A stretch of 11,008 nt of DNA from an uncultured Clostridia bacterium. GTDB lineage: Bacteria; Bacillota; Clostridia; UBA1381. The DNA lies in assembly GCA_944391255.1 (NCBI GenBank), contig CALXSW010000060.1:1-11008 (forward strand). Direction: 5' to 3'. The notes beneath the pieces are model-generated. The model did no database searches and was not told where the DNA came from. It saw nothing but the letters and a program-made list of their open reading frames with translations. Position numbers and translations under genes: made by a program. This document shows, in pieces, positions 1-7,376 of the stretch (positions within the stretch are counted from its first letter, which is position 1; each line of letters begins with the position of its first letter).

Positions 1-425
1 TCATCTTCAGTCGCGTATTCTGTGCCATTTAGGAAAATGTCGTGATGCTCCGGCACCTCAAATCCAAGACGCTCGATTGTAATTGTAGTGTCAGTCTGTG
101 CCTTGAACATTACGTCAAGCTCGATATCAAAGCCGCGATCCGCGGCGATCCAGCTGTCGGAGCTGCTGTCGGTGCGGTTTAAAAATGACAAAAACATATT
201 ATATCTGTCAGGTGTCAGTCCCTCGTTATTCATAATATATTTCGCATACTGGTTTGAATCATCAGCGAGATCGGTCTTTCGTATCTTTTCATGATTGTTG
301 CAGTAAATATATTTTCCATCCTGTTCCTGAGTGAATCTTATATCACATGGCTCGACTGCGTGCGCCGCTATAGGCAGAACCGCAAAAGTCAGTGATGACG
401 CTAATAAAAATAATTTTAATTTCAT
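1..425 (-). CDS. secreted protein of unknown function (N-terminal part, cut by window edge)
   Basis: The minus strand is open from an ATG at 425-423 to the left edge, giving 141 complete codons with no stop. The protein begins MKLKLFLLASSLTFAVLPIA and has a typical signal peptide (Lys-containing n-region, hydrophobic core, AHA at residues 21-23 as a likely cleavage site). The mature part has two early cysteines (27 and 42), then a polar stretch, then a beta-rich segment near residues 100-135. I recognise no family. The start is supported by signal-peptide placement and a weak AGGT ribosome site about 7 nt upstream. It lies 30 nt past the hairpin that ends the permease transcript, and I see no clear promoter in that gap, so it may be fed by read-through. 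It is probably exported and either free or surface-associated; its role is unknown. Confidence 0.75.
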   Translation of the reverse strand, partial: MKLKLFLLASSLTFAVLPIAAHAVEPCDIRFTQEQDGKYIYCNNHEKIRKTDLADDSNQYAKYIMNNEGLTPDRYNMFLSFLNRTDSSSDSWIAADRGFDIELDVMFKAQTDTTITIERLGFEVPEHHDIFLNGTEYATED

Positions 426-449
426 AATATTACCTACTTATCTTTCTCT

Positions 450-490
450 AAAAATAATATCATTACGCATTCAGAAACGTAATGATATTA
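450..490 (-). terminator. probable intrinsic terminator after the AEC permease gene
   Basis: A perfect 13-bp inverted repeat (455-467 with 478-490) encloses a 10-nt loop. Read on the minus strand, it starts 7 nt after the permease stop codon and is followed at once by five T residues (454-450). The stem is A+T-rich, so termination may be incomplete. Confidence 0.6.
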
Positions 491-496
491 ATGTCC

Positions 497-1426
497 TTAT
501 ACGATCATTATACACAGCGGAACTGTGATCAATGACAAAATTGTAGTGATAAAAATTGTTTTTGCAGCAAGGTCGGTGTCTCCGCCGAAATTAGTTGAGA
601 ACAGGACAGCACTGTTCGCGACAGGCATTGCCACAAGTATGTATGTAATCTGCAAGACGAACGTATTCTTTATAACAAGGCTCAACGGGAACCAGAGCAG
701 TATTGGCATTATAAGTCTGCTTATAATCGTCCATGGATATATTTTTATATCTGTAAATATAGATTTTACATCCATTTTTGCAAGAGAGCATCCTATAACG
801 AGCATTGCCGCCGGAGAAGTCATCGATCCAAGCATAGATACCGAGTCTGTTATAACAAGCGGCAGCTTTATGTCAACAAAATATACAATAAGAGCAAATA
901 CCGCTACAAGTACGCCCGGTGAAAGCAGATCCTTTGGATCAAACTTGTTTTCAGCAGAAAGATCCTTCGCCATCATCCATTTACCGAGAGTATATATCGA
1001 CAGGTTGAATATAAGGTTATACATAGCCGCATAGAATAAACCGGTCGGTCCGCATATGGCGGATATGATAGGGAATCCCATGAATCCGCAGTTTGAGTAA
1101 ACTGTCATGAATGTATATAGCCCCACATGATTTTTTTTAGCGCGTATAAGCTTTGCTATCAAAAAACCGAGTACCGGAAGAACAATGAACAAAAGCGCTA
1201 TAAATACTATAATAGCGGATACAACATCATATGTTGACTGACGCTCAGTCAGCTCAAAAACTGATGCAAGTATTTGAGCGGGCAGCGTTACATCAAGAAT
1301 AAGTTTTGTCATACGTTTGACAAAATTGTTATTGAGCATTCCTATTTTAAACAGTAAATATCCAAAAAACATAAGAATGCACAGCTCAATCATGCTGCGA
1401 ATAATAATAGTGATATCCAGATCCAA
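497..1426 (-). CDS. AEC (auxin efflux carrier) family permease
   Basis: This is an integral membrane protein of about 309 residues, the usual size for bacterial AEC transporters, with about ten hydrophobic segments spread from the N-terminus to the last residue. Family hallmarks are visible: an early LPAQIL segment in the second helix, SNCGFMGFPI around residue 115, and PVANSAVLFSTNFGGD near residue 270, which lies in the conserved C-terminal helix region. Bacterial AEC members export or import small carboxylates such as malate, malonate or lactate; the substrate here cannot be read from sequence. The start is non-ATG. A TTG at 1426-1424 sits 8 nt after an AGAGG ribosome site, whereas the next in-frame TTG (1432) is only 2 nt from it and is too close; an upstream ATG (1445) is out of frame. 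It has its own promoter and a terminator. The malic enzyme about 4.7 kb away makes a malate role tempting, but that is only inference. Confidence 0.9.
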   Translation of the reverse strand: MDLDITIIIRSMIELCILMFFGYLLFKIGMLNNNFVKRMTKLILDVTLPAQILASVFELTERQSTYDVVSAIIVFIALLFIVLPVLGFLIAKLIRAKKNHVGLYTFMTVYSNCGFMGFPIISAICGPTGLFYAAMYNLIFNLSIYTLGKWMMAKDLSAENKFDPKDLLSPGVLVAVFALIVYFVDIKLPLVITDSVSMLGSMTSPAAMLVIGCSLAKMDVKSIFTDIKIYPWTIISRLIMPILLWFPLSLVIKNTFVLQITYILVAMPVANSAVLFSTNFGGDTDLAAKTIFITTILSLITVPLCIMIV

Positions 1427-1467
1427 AATCAAAACCTCTTTTCATTTTCCTTAGTTACATAATATAT

Positions 1468-1495
1468 ATTTTAGCATAATATAATTTTTTTTCAA
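1468..1495 (-). promoter_or_regulatory. sigma-A-type promoter of the AEC permease gene
   Basis: On the minus strand, a -35 of TTGAAA (1495-1490), a 16-nt spacer and a -10 of TAAAAT (1473-1468) lie in the 152-nt gap between the EI-like gene and the permease. The implied start near 1461 gives a leader of about 35 nt ending in the AGAGG site. Confidence 0.5.
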
Positions 1496-1578
1496 TAGCA
1501 AAAATGAACAAAGATCTTGCTTGTTTATGTTGTAAGGATTATGCAATCTATTATCAGCAAAATAACCGCATCATCATT

Positions 1579-2328
1579 TCAGGCGTGTCTGAAAATCGAA
1601 AAATCGCCGCAATTGTAATGCTCCATAGTGTTTTTATCGGGATCAGAGTAGAAAACTCCTTCGTCGCCGTCAATGACACCGTAAGAGCCGTTTTTAATAT
1701 TTTGCACATCTATGTCGGAATTTATCATAGCCGGAAAACCGATAGATCTTGCGAGGATAGACGCGTGAGAATTAACGCTGCCGTTTTTCAAGACGAGTCC
1801 GAGGATTTTTGCACTGTCAAACATGACGATCTCGCTTGGGTGTATATCGTTCGCGACGATTATAGACGGCTTATCAGTCATAAGCTCACTTTTCTTTATT
1901 CCGAGAAGTATTCTTATAACGCGCTCGGATATATCTGTTATATCGTATGTTTTTGTTTCGATATATTCGTTTTGCGAGCTGGATATAAGCTGAGATAATA
2001 TTTCGGCTGTCTGCGCCACAGCAGTTTCAGCGTTTATCATCTGGTCAGCGATAAAGTTATAAACAAGCTCCGTGAACCCGTCATCTTCGAGCATAGATAT
2101 CTGTGTTGAAAAGATCCTCGCGTCTTTCTCGTTTATGCATGACACAGCTTTTTCGAAAAGCTTTCCAAGTTCCTCTTTGGCGATATCGCATGCTCTGTCA
2201 AATCGTTTCGATTCCGCAATAGAAGACTCTATATGATATCTGCGAACGGGGCAGGGAGTCCTTGAAAAAATATAGATCTTCCCTTTGGCAATTCCTCCGT
2301 TTATAGACTGTCCTCTGTATATTCTCAT
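1579..2328 (-). CDS. stand-alone N-terminal half of PTS enzyme I (HPr-binding and phosphohistidine domains)
   Basis: The 249-residue protein aligns by eye with only the first half of phosphoenolpyruvate-protein phosphotransferase (EI, about 575 residues). Residues 1-20 match the EI start (GxxxxxGIAKGKIYI). Residues 35-145 form the helical HPr-binding region, including DITDISERVIRILLG, which parallels the EI DLxDIxxRxL segment. Residues 155-230 form the swivelling phosphohistidine domain, with PSIIVANDIHPSE and the active-site motif NSHASILAR. The phospho-accepting histidine is H188, in the same place as H189 of E. coli EI. The C-terminal PEP-binding barrel is absent, so it should exchange phosphate with HPr-like partners but not draw it from PEP itself. 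ATG 2328 is chosen because GAGGGGGG lies 4 nt upstream; a longer frame start at 2349 lacks a good site. It lies 76 nt after the cohesin gene with no terminator seen, so it may share that transcript. It could be a regulatory relay protein or a decaying ptsI. Confidence 0.85.
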   Translation of the reverse strand: MRIYRGQSINGGIAKGKIYIFSRTPCPVRRYHIESSIAESKRFDRACDIAKEELGKLFEKAVSCINEKDARIFSTQISMLEDDGFTELVYNFIADQMINAETAVAQTAEILSQLISSSQNEYIETKTYDITDISERVIRILLGIKKSELMTDKPSIIVANDIHPSEIVMFDSAKILGLVLKNGSVNSHASILARSIGFPAMINSDIDVQNIKNGSYGVIDGDEGVFYSDPDKNTMEHYNCGDFSIFRHA

Positions 2329-2404
2329 TTTACCCCCCTCTTTCCACATTTTTGCAGATGCTGGCTGACAGGATCGTTTTTATTGATCATATGAGCCGTG
2401 TTTT

Positions 2405-4399
2405 TTATAGCTCTATTATTCTGGCTTCTGTCACAGGATCCATTTTATCAAGTGATCCGAACCACATTACCGACACATGATCGGCATTCGTAATACTGCT
2501 AAATTCAATATCAAGCTTTTCTGACGCGTCAAGAAGCTTAATAGCGCATAGCTTTCCATCTGTGTCATAGAGTGCCGCCGCGACAGTGCCTGAAATATTC
2601 TCTCCTGATGAGAGATCGGCAGTAAAGCTGATCTTTCCGTCAAGATCAATTCTGCTTATATTTATCTTGCTGCCAAGAGCGGTTTCAGCTATGCTTCCGT
2701 TCATATAGCATAACTTGAGCGGTTTAAAGTCGATCGTAAAGTTTACGTCATCTCCGTCAGAATAATCCGAGTTTAAACCTTTGTAGAAGCTCACTCCTAT
2801 AGGAGTTCTGTTTTTGAAATCGTCAGAAATTATTCTAAAACCGATAACAGCAACCGTTCCGTTATACATTACCGAATCAGCCGAATCCCAGCTCATATTC
2901 AATATGCCGCTGTTATTCACCGGTCCGCATGTAAACAGCGCTCCGATATCCTCATCATCTATCGATACGACAGAAAGCACTGACGGATCGTATTTTATTT
3001 CAATGTTCAGATCGGAAAATCCCTTGTTTTTGGACAGCACTACCGGAACATATACAACACTGCCTGATTTTCCGTAAGCGTCCGCGACTCTGACCATAGT
3101 CCGGTCAAATTCTGACGCGGGTTTGAAATACATTTCGAATCCGTATGAAACATAGTCATTTACAGCGTGTTCCGCCGCGCTTCCCTCCGTGCCGTAGACG
3201 GTCAAACGGGAAGTGGAAAGTCCGTAATAATCTATTTTATATACAGAGCATGGAATATACAGCTCCTTAAGCTCTGTTAAATAAAACGCTGAAAAAGCAA
3301 TTTTTTCAACATGATCCGGAACAATAAAGGTATCTCCTTTTCTGCCTGACGGATATCTTATAAGCGTTGTCATATTTTTATTATAGAGGATACCGTCAAA
3401 CGCTGCAAAATTATTATTTTCCGGACTTACCGATATGCTTTCAAGGCTTAAAGCCGAAAACGGATCGCCCTCTATAGATCGAACATTTTTCGGGATATCT
3501 ATTTTTTTCAGCGCTGAACATGATGTAAACGCGTCATTTCTGACGGATACAAGGCTGTCGGGCAGGCTGACATCTTCCGCGGCTGTTCCGGCGAACGCGT
3601 TGCGGCCTATGCCTGTCACGCCTTCTTCAACGACAATTTTTGTTATCTCATCGTTATACTGCGACCATGGCGGCTCATAGTCGTAATCATACATATCGCC
3701 TGTGCCCGATATCGTAAGAACACCGTCTGTAAAATCCCATTCAAGCTCATTTCCGCACATATTGACAGGACGAACCTTTACAGTGCAGCTTGCGGTAAGA
3801 CCATTTATAGTTTTTGCTGTTATTACAGCAGTGCCCTTTGAAACACCCTTTACAACACCTTTGCTGCTCACAGTAGCAACAGAAGTATCGCTGCTCGACC
3901 ATTCGCACGCTTTTTCAGAGCCTACCGGTTTTACAGTCGGGGTGAGTGTGATAGATGAGCCGCTTATCACCTCGGAATACTCAGGCAGAGATACAGTTTC
4001 CGGCGGATCGCCCTGTATAACGAAATAGTATGTCAGCACACCTCTTCCGAGATCAAGACCGACGTCGCCTTGGTCATATTCAAATTCGACTGTTATAACT
4101 ACTGTGTTTCCCTCTGATGACTGAGAAGCTATAACGTCGCATTCATCTTTTGCGTAGTTATCGCCAACTATGCGAAGCTTTGACGTATCTGAGCTGTACC
4201 AGTTAGCCGTTAAAAAATCACTGCTGTATATCGTTTTTCCTGTATCTATCGTGTAGCGGTCTCCGACATTTAAATATATTTTTGTTCTTTCGGGTGTCGG
4301 CGCGGCAGCGGCGTTAAGCGTTGACGCGAATATGATGGTGAGGATCACGAACATGCCCGAAAGAAAAATATAGGCGTTTCTTATTATTTTTTTTCTCAT
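2405..4399 (-). CDS. secreted multidomain protein: Big_2, BspA-type LRR and cohesin modules
   Basis: This 664-residue exported protein has, in order: a signal peptide (about 1-32, ending near AAAA-P); a divergent Ig-like domain (about 37-130); a bacterial Ig-like Big_2 domain (about 135-209, with WSSSDTSVATVSSKGVVKG and GTAVITA); a BspA-type leucine-rich region (about 212-425) opening with LTISGTGDMYDYD and carrying IGRNAFAG and SIxxPxNVxSI-type repeats; a cohesin-like beta-sandwich (about 434-570, with VYVPVVLSKNKGFSDLNIEI followed by KYDPSVLSVV); and a C-terminal beta domain (about 578-664) ending in a WFGSLDKMDPVTEA stretch, of a sort common in secreted clostridial proteins. It carries no catalytic domain, no sortase motif and no S-layer homology domain. 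Its ATG begins one base after the last base of the dockerin gene's stop codon, so the two are probably co-translated. Likely role: an extracellular scaffold or binding protein that holds dockerin partners. The module calls are firm for Big_2 and LRR and moderate for cohesin. Confidence 0.88.
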   Translation of the reverse strand: MRKKIIRNAYIFLSGMFVILTIIFASTLNAAAAPTPERTKIYLNVGDRYTIDTGKTIYSSDFLTANWYSSDTSKLRIVGDNYAKDECDVIASQSSEGNTVVITVEFEYDQGDVGLDLGRGVLTYYFVIQGDPPETVSLPEYSEVISGSSITLTPTVKPVGSEKACEWSSSDTSVATVSSKGVVKGVSKGTAVITAKTINGLTASCTVKVRPVNMCGNELEWDFTDGVLTISGTGDMYDYDYEPPWSQYNDEITKIVVEEGVTGIGRNAFAGTAAEDVSLPDSLVSVRNDAFTSCSALKKIDIPKNVRSIEGDPFSALSLESISVSPENNNFAAFDGILYNKNMTTLIRYPSGRKGDTFIVPDHVEKIAFSAFYLTELKELYIPCSVYKIDYYGLSTSRLTVYGTEGSAAEHAVNDYVSYGFEMYFKPASEFDRTMVRVADAYGKSGSVVYVPVVLSKNKGFSDLNIEIKYDPSVLSVVSIDDEDIGALFTCGPVNNSGILNMSWDSADSVMYNGTVAVIGFRIISDDFKNRTPIGVSFYKGLNSDYSDGDDVNFTIDFKPLKLCYMNGSIAETALGSKINISRIDLDGKISFTADLSSGENISGTVAAALYDTDGKLCAIKLLDASEKLDIEFSSITNADHVSVMWFGSLDKMDPVTEARIIEL

Positions 4400-5902
4400 T
4401 TAAGCATCACCGTCCTTATTTGAGGATAAATAATGAAGCAGGTCAACAGTATCGCGGCTGTTCACTTTTCCGTCTCCGTTTACATCAGCAGAAACGAGCG
4501 TAAGTCCGGTATCGGTATGTCCGGCGAGATAACGCGAAATAAGTTCCGCGTCTTTTATATCGCAAATACCGTCTGAATTGAGATCGTATCTTTCCTCTGC
4601 CGGCTTAATAACATTAACAGCGCATACAGCTGACGCCTCTCCGTCCTCTGATCGGGCTGTAATGTCGGCGCTGCCCTCGGCAATACCTGTAACAATGCCG
4701 TTTTCGACCGAAACGATGTCAGGGCGTGATGATGACCAGACAATATTTCTGTATGTCGCATTTTCGGGCAAGACAGACGCTTGAAGAGTGAATTCATCTC
4801 CTCGTTCTATAGCTATCATGCTGTGGCTCAGCTGTACGCCTGTCGCTTTTATGGCCACAGATACGCGGCAGGATCTTGAGAAACCGCCGTCTTCTGATGT
4901 GACAGTTATATCCGTTTCGCCCACGGAGTGAGCCGTTACAGTTCCATCATCAGTAACAGACGCTATAGTATCGTCAGAAGATGACCAGCTGATATTCTTG
5001 TTCCACGCATTATCCGGAATGACATTTGATGTCAGTAACGCAGATTCTCCGGGTTCAAGATACAGCTCGTTTTCTGACAGCTCAATGTCAGTTACCGGTA
5101 TCTTAATAAATTCACGCTCGTTTATATGACATGGAAATCCGTTATTCATATCCGGATCTATTTTCCATATATTTTCAAAATCCCATCCGCCATACGTTTC
5201 CGGAAGGCGCATCGCCGCATCGCTTTTTCCGATATCGCCGCCAAGCACGCAGCCAGTGATATCACCCGAATTATCGCCGCAGAAATCATCGACTTGATAC
5301 GAGGATTCAAGCCAGTAGCAGTTTTCTATAATTCCCTTGTTGTCACCGGCAAAAACGCCATAGCAGTTCGTGCCTGAACCAAACGAACCTCTGTAAGCTA
5401 CATAGGCGGTAGAATATGTATTTCGTATTATGCCGTTCTCGCCGTTTAAGCATGCGACGCTGCCCATATAAAATGCGCGGTTTGAACCCATAGTACCCGA
5501 AACATGAACATTTTCTATTGTACCGTCATTTGTGTATGTCAGAAGCACCGGAAAAGTTGTTTCATCTGTTATGTCAATAGAAAGATTTTTTACAGTTCCG
5601 CTGTTATTATAAATAAAACCGTTATCAGCGCTTTTTATAGTTATTTTATATCCATCTCCGTCAAGCGTACCGGAAAAGATAACGCCAGACCAGCTGTTTA
5701 CATCTATGTTATTTATAAGCTTAAAGCTTGCATTATCAAAATCATCTATCATAAGAAGCTCGTCGGCAGTTGATATCAGGTAAGGATCTTCCTGACTTCC
5801 GCTGCCTGCGATCGCGCTTTCGTCAGCCGCTGTGCCAAATGTTGCCGAAAGAAAAGTTGCTGACGCAAAACAAGCCACAAGCGGAATAAATTTCTTATTC
5901 AT
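4400..5902 (-). CDS. secreted dockerin protein with beta-helix-like region and two Big_2 domains
   Basis: This 500-residue exported protein has a signal peptide (about 1-26). A repeat-rich region follows (about 35-225), with GLUG-like turns such as NNSGTVKNLSID, TNDGTIENVHVSG and GDNKGIIENCYW, suggesting a right-handed beta-helix. Residues 269-349 and 353-432 are two Big_2 domains (WSSSDDTIASV and WSSSRPDIVSV cores). A type I dockerin (about 439-495) ends the protein, with two calcium-binding loops, DLNSDGICDIKDAE and DVNGDGKVNSRDTV, each followed by a helix ending in YL(A/S). Calcium ligands D440, N442, D444 and D473, N475, D477 are intact. No glycosidase catalytic domain is recognised; the beta-helix could be a binding or lyase-like module, but no active site is visible. 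The start is fixed by an AAAGGTGAT ribosome site 3 nt upstream. The gene directly precedes the cohesin protein and probably heads that operon. It may dock onto its neighbour. Confidence 0.9.
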   Translation of the reverse strand: MNKKFIPLVACFASATFLSATFGTAADESAIAGSGSQEDPYLISTADELLMIDDFDNASFKLINNIDVNSWSGVIFSGTLDGDGYKITIKSADNGFIYNNSGTVKNLSIDITDETTFPVLLTYTNDGTIENVHVSGTMGSNRAFYMGSVACLNGENGIIRNTYSTAYVAYRGSFGSGTNCYGVFAGDNKGIIENCYWLESSYQVDDFCGDNSGDITGCVLGGDIGKSDAAMRLPETYGGWDFENIWKIDPDMNNGFPCHINEREFIKIPVTDIELSENELYLEPGESALLTSNVIPDNAWNKNISWSSSDDTIASVTDDGTVTAHSVGETDITVTSEDGGFSRSCRVSVAIKATGVQLSHSMIAIERGDEFTLQASVLPENATYRNIVWSSSRPDIVSVENGIVTGIAEGSADITARSEDGEASAVCAVNVIKPAEERYDLNSDGICDIKDAELISRYLAGHTDTGLTLVSADVNGDGKVNSRDTVDLLHYLSSNKDGDA

Positions 5903-5919
5903 ATTATCACCTTTTTCAT

Positions 5920-5947
5920 AGACAGCTTATATTGATTTTTGCTGTCT
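5920..5947 (-). other. leader hairpin upstream of the dockerin gene
   Basis: A 7-bp perfect inverted repeat (5920-5926 with 5941-5947) with a 14-nt A+T-rich loop lies in the predicted leader, ending just before the AAAGGTGAT ribosome site. It has no T-run on the minus strand, so it is not an obvious terminator. It may affect translation or mRNA stability. Confidence 0.35.
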
Positions 5948-5983
5948 GCATATCATGTCGGTTAACAATAATCCACCAATATA

Positions 5984-6011
5984 ATTATAGCATAAAAACA
6001 TACTCTTTAAA
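5984..6011 (-). promoter_or_regulatory. extended -10 promoter of the dockerin/cohesin operon
   Basis: On the minus strand, a consensus -10 TATAAT (5989-5984) is preceded by TGC, the extended -10 motif. A weak -35 TTTAAA (6011-6006) lies 16 nt upstream. The implied start near 5977 gives a leader of about 75 nt. It lies in the 277-nt divergent spacer (5903-6179), which otherwise contains the malic-enzyme promoter and A+T-rich sequence with no gene that I can see. Confidence 0.55.
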
Positions 6012-6106
6012 ATACAAAAATTATATTTTTATGTGTAAAAAACAGGCGATACGGTCAAAAATTATTATATATAGTATAACAAATATATAAAAATTGTTTA
6101 TAACTG

Positions 6107-6135
6107 TTGACTAATCTGAAATTTCGATATATAAT
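6107..6135 (+). promoter_or_regulatory. strong sigma-A promoter of the malic enzyme gene
   Basis: TTGACT (6107-6112), a 17-nt spacer and TATAAT (6130-6135) match the vegetative consensus at 11 of 12 positions. The expected start near 6142 gives a leader of about 37 nt, ending in an AAGGG ribosome site (6166-6170) 9 nt before the ATG. Confidence 0.8.
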
Positions 6136-6179
6136 ATAGAGTAGATATCAAAATTTAAACAAATGAAGGGAACAGTAAA

Positions 6180-7352
6180 ATGGATCTTAAGGAAACAGCA
6201 TTAAAGCAGCATGAGAAGTGGCAGGGAAAGATAGAGGTAATATCGAGAGCAAGCGTTACGAACGCGGAAGAGCTTTCTATAGCATATACTCCGGGCGTAG
6301 CACAGCCTTGTCTTGAAATTTCAAAAGATGTTGATTTATCATATAAGTATACAAGACGCGGAAATCTTGTCGCGGTAATAACAGACGGAACAGCAGTGCT
6401 TGGCCTTGGCGATATAGGACCTGAGGCAGGTATGCCGGTAATGGCAGGAACGTGCGCGCTGTTCAAGACATTTGGAGATGTTGACGCGTTTCCGCTTTGC
6501 GTTCGTTCAAAGAACGTCGATGATATAGTAAACACAGTAAAGCTTATAGCAGGCTCATTCGGCGGTATAAATCTTGAGGATATATCAGCTCCGAGATGTA
6601 TTGAGATCGAGGAGAGACTCAAGAAGGAATGTGATATACCTGTATTCCATGACGACCAGCACGGAACAGCGGTAGTAGTTTTAGCGGCTATATTGAATTC
6701 ACTAAAGATAGTTGGAAAGGATATAACAGAATGTAAAGCTGTTATAAACGGAGCCGGAGCGGCGGGAATAGCTATAGCGAAGCTTCTCCTTTCAAGAGGA
6801 ATGAAGGATATCGTGCTTTGTAATTCAAAGGGTATTCTCTACAGAGGCTTTGACAAGATGAATCCGGAGCAGGTGAAGATAGCGGAGATAACAAATCCGG
6901 ACAATATAAGCGGAACATTGGAAGACGCGGTAAAAGACAGAGATATATTTATCGGTGTATCAGCTGCCGGCGTGCTGAAGCCTGAAATGGTAAAGACGAT
7001 GGCGAAGGACGCAATGGTATTCGCAATGGCAAACCCTGTGCCGGAAATAATGCCTGATGAGGCAAAGGCTGCAGGCGCGAGAATAGTCGGAACAGGAAGA
7101 AGCGATTTTGCTAATCAGATAAACAATGTTCTCGCATTCCCTGGAATATTCAGGGGCGCGCTTGATGTAAGAGCATCTGACATAAATGAGGAAATGAAGA
7201 TCGCGGCGGCAGAGGCTATAGCGGGAGTTATAGGCGACGATGAGATAACAGAGGATTATGTTATTCCTGAGGCGTTTGACAAGAGAGTAGGACCGGCTGT
7301 AGCAAAGGCTGTAGCAGAGGCAGCAAAGAGATCAGGCGTCGCAAGAATATAA
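6180..7352 (+). CDS. malic enzyme (malate dehydrogenase, oxaloacetate-decarboxylating)
   Basis: This 390-residue cytoplasmic enzyme converts malate to pyruvate and CO2 with reduction of NAD(P). It is the short bacterial form, without the phosphotransacetylase extension. Conserved elements are all present: AYTPGVA with the catalytic Tyr36; ALFKTFGDVDAFPL with the catalytic Lys96; NLEDISAPRC with metal ligands Glu133 and Asp134; PVFHDDQHGTA with Asp158/Asp159; the Rossmann motif GAGAAG at 191-196; and the C-terminal block GRSDFANQINNVLAFPGIFRGAL. NAD versus NADP preference cannot be decided from the sequence alone. The start is supported by an AAGGG site at 9 nt and a near-consensus promoter, suggesting high constitutive expression. 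The gene is followed after 24 nt, without a terminator, by a secreted-protein gene, so the two are probably cotranscribed. No truncation or missing key residue is seen. Confidence 0.96.
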   Translation: MDLKETALKQHEKWQGKIEVISRASVTNAEELSIAYTPGVAQPCLEISKDVDLSYKYTRRGNLVAVITDGTAVLGLGDIGPEAGMPVMAGTCALFKTFGDVDAFPLCVRSKNVDDIVNTVKLIAGSFGGINLEDISAPRCIEIEERLKKECDIPVFHDDQHGTAVVVLAAILNSLKIVGKDITECKAVINGAGAAGIAIAKLLLSRGMKDIVLCNSKGILYRGFDKMNPEQVKIAEITNPDNISGTLEDAVKDRDIFIGVSAAGVLKPEMVKTMAKDAMVFAMANPVPEIMPDEAKAAGARIVGTGRSDFANQINNVLAFPGIFRGALDVRASDINEEMKIAAAEAIAGVIGDDEITEDYVIPEAFDKRVGPAVAKAVAEAAKRSGVARI

Positions 7353-7376
7353 AATATAGGACAGGAGAGTATTTAT

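Noticed and set aside
525..1034. Plus-strand open frame of 169 codons
   Set aside because: It is antisense to the AEC permease, whose transmembrane pattern and family motifs are clear on the other strand.
1433..1578. Possible remnant of the missing EI C-terminal domain after the EI-like stop
   Set aside because: The frame following the stop reads only 17 residues with no EI resemblance, and the segment is mostly promoter-like A+T-rich sequence.
1504..1998. Plus-strand open frame of 164 codons
   Set aside because: It lies opposite the EI-like gene, has no ribosome site, and its protein has no recognisable domain; it is a shadow frame.
6155..6622. Minus-strand open frame of 155 codons over the malic enzyme start
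   Set aside because: The plus strand encodes the catalytic Tyr36, Lys96 and metal-site motifs here; the minus frame is Ser/Pro-rich antisense sequence.
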